A DNA stretch of 5,726 nucleotides from an uncultured Anaerobutyricum sp. (lineage in GTDB: Bacteria; Bacillota; Clostridia; Lachnospirales; Lachnospiraceae). The DNA lies in assembly GCA_934317185.1 (NCBI GenBank), contig CAKREJ010000102.1, positions 1 to 5,726 of the forward strand. Reading direction: 5' to 3'. A model generated the notes under the pieces. That model saw nothing but the letters and a program-made list of their open reading frames with translations. It searched no databases and was not told the origin of the DNA. Position numbers and translations under genes: made by a program. Below are positions 5,660 through 5,726 of this stretch, in pieces; positions within the stretch are counted from its first letter, which is position 1; every line of letters starts with the position of its first letter.

Positions 5660-5726
5660 GCGTTTTCGAAAGAAAACACAAAACCTTGATAACTGAATAA
5701 CAAAACAACCTTGAACGTTAATTCAA
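5660..5726 (+). promoter_or_regulatory. Probable rRNA operon leader (pre-16S), cut by the window end
   Basis: Right after P3, GTTTTC (5662-5667) and GAAAAC (5672-5677) form a 6-bp stem closed by a GAAA tetraloop. Then ACCTTGATAACTGAATAAC follows, closely resembling the TTGAAAACTGAACAA-type boxA/leader sequence that precedes 16S rRNA in Bacillota. The 16S gene itself is not in the window. A tRNA cluster behind the same kind of leader is possible but less likely given three tandem promoters. Confidence 0.65.

Overview
The window looks like chromosomal DNA from an AT-rich member of the Clostridia, most likely Lachnospiraceae. The reasons are its low-GC codon use, strong AAGGAG ribosome sites, near-consensus sigma-A promoters, a BspA-type repeat protein carrying YTG/GKGNYTGT Ig-like modules and C-terminal Big_2 domains, an AAA-ATPase-like/PD-(D/E)XK protein, and tandem promoters leading into what looks like an rRNA operon leader. 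The taxon is inferred from gene style only; no 16S sequence is inside the window.

Layout, left to right. Positions 3-44 may be the last codons of an upstream gene, closed by a clear intrinsic terminator (41-72). Next comes a compact palindromic element (88-214) with 27-bp perfect inverted arms around a GC-richer, self-folding core, followed by about 120 bp with no recognisable signal. A long plus-strand reading frame (358-3177, with homologous codons back to 337) encodes twelve 26-residue BspA/DUF285 leucine-rich repeats, four Ig-like modules, a cysteine-bearing linker and two Big_2 domains. It opens in the middle of a repeat, with no signal peptide, ribosome site or promoter, so I read it as a 5'-truncated surface-protein gene or a silent cassette.

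Directly after its stop lies a 43-codon remnant (3179-3307) of another small protein, without its front part. A terminator hairpin (3368-3400) follows, then a perfect TTGACA-17-TATAAT promoter and a strong ribosome site driving a complete 572-residue AAA-ATPase-like/PD-(D/E)XK protein (3475-5193). A second terminator (5224-5263), about 80% identical to the first, closes that gene, so the gene sits between two related hairpins.

From 5264 to the end there is no gene. An AT-rich stretch with A-tracts leads into three tandem, mutually similar sigma-A promoters (-35 boxes at 5425, 5529 and 5625) and a leader resembling the pre-16S leader of Bacillota. The 16S gene should begin shortly beyond the window.

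Overall this is an accessory stretch upstream of an rRNA operon. It holds one intact gene of uncertain function and several decayed or truncated pieces, consistent with repeated recombination or insertion at this site. I see no defence operon, CRISPR array or identifiable transposase.
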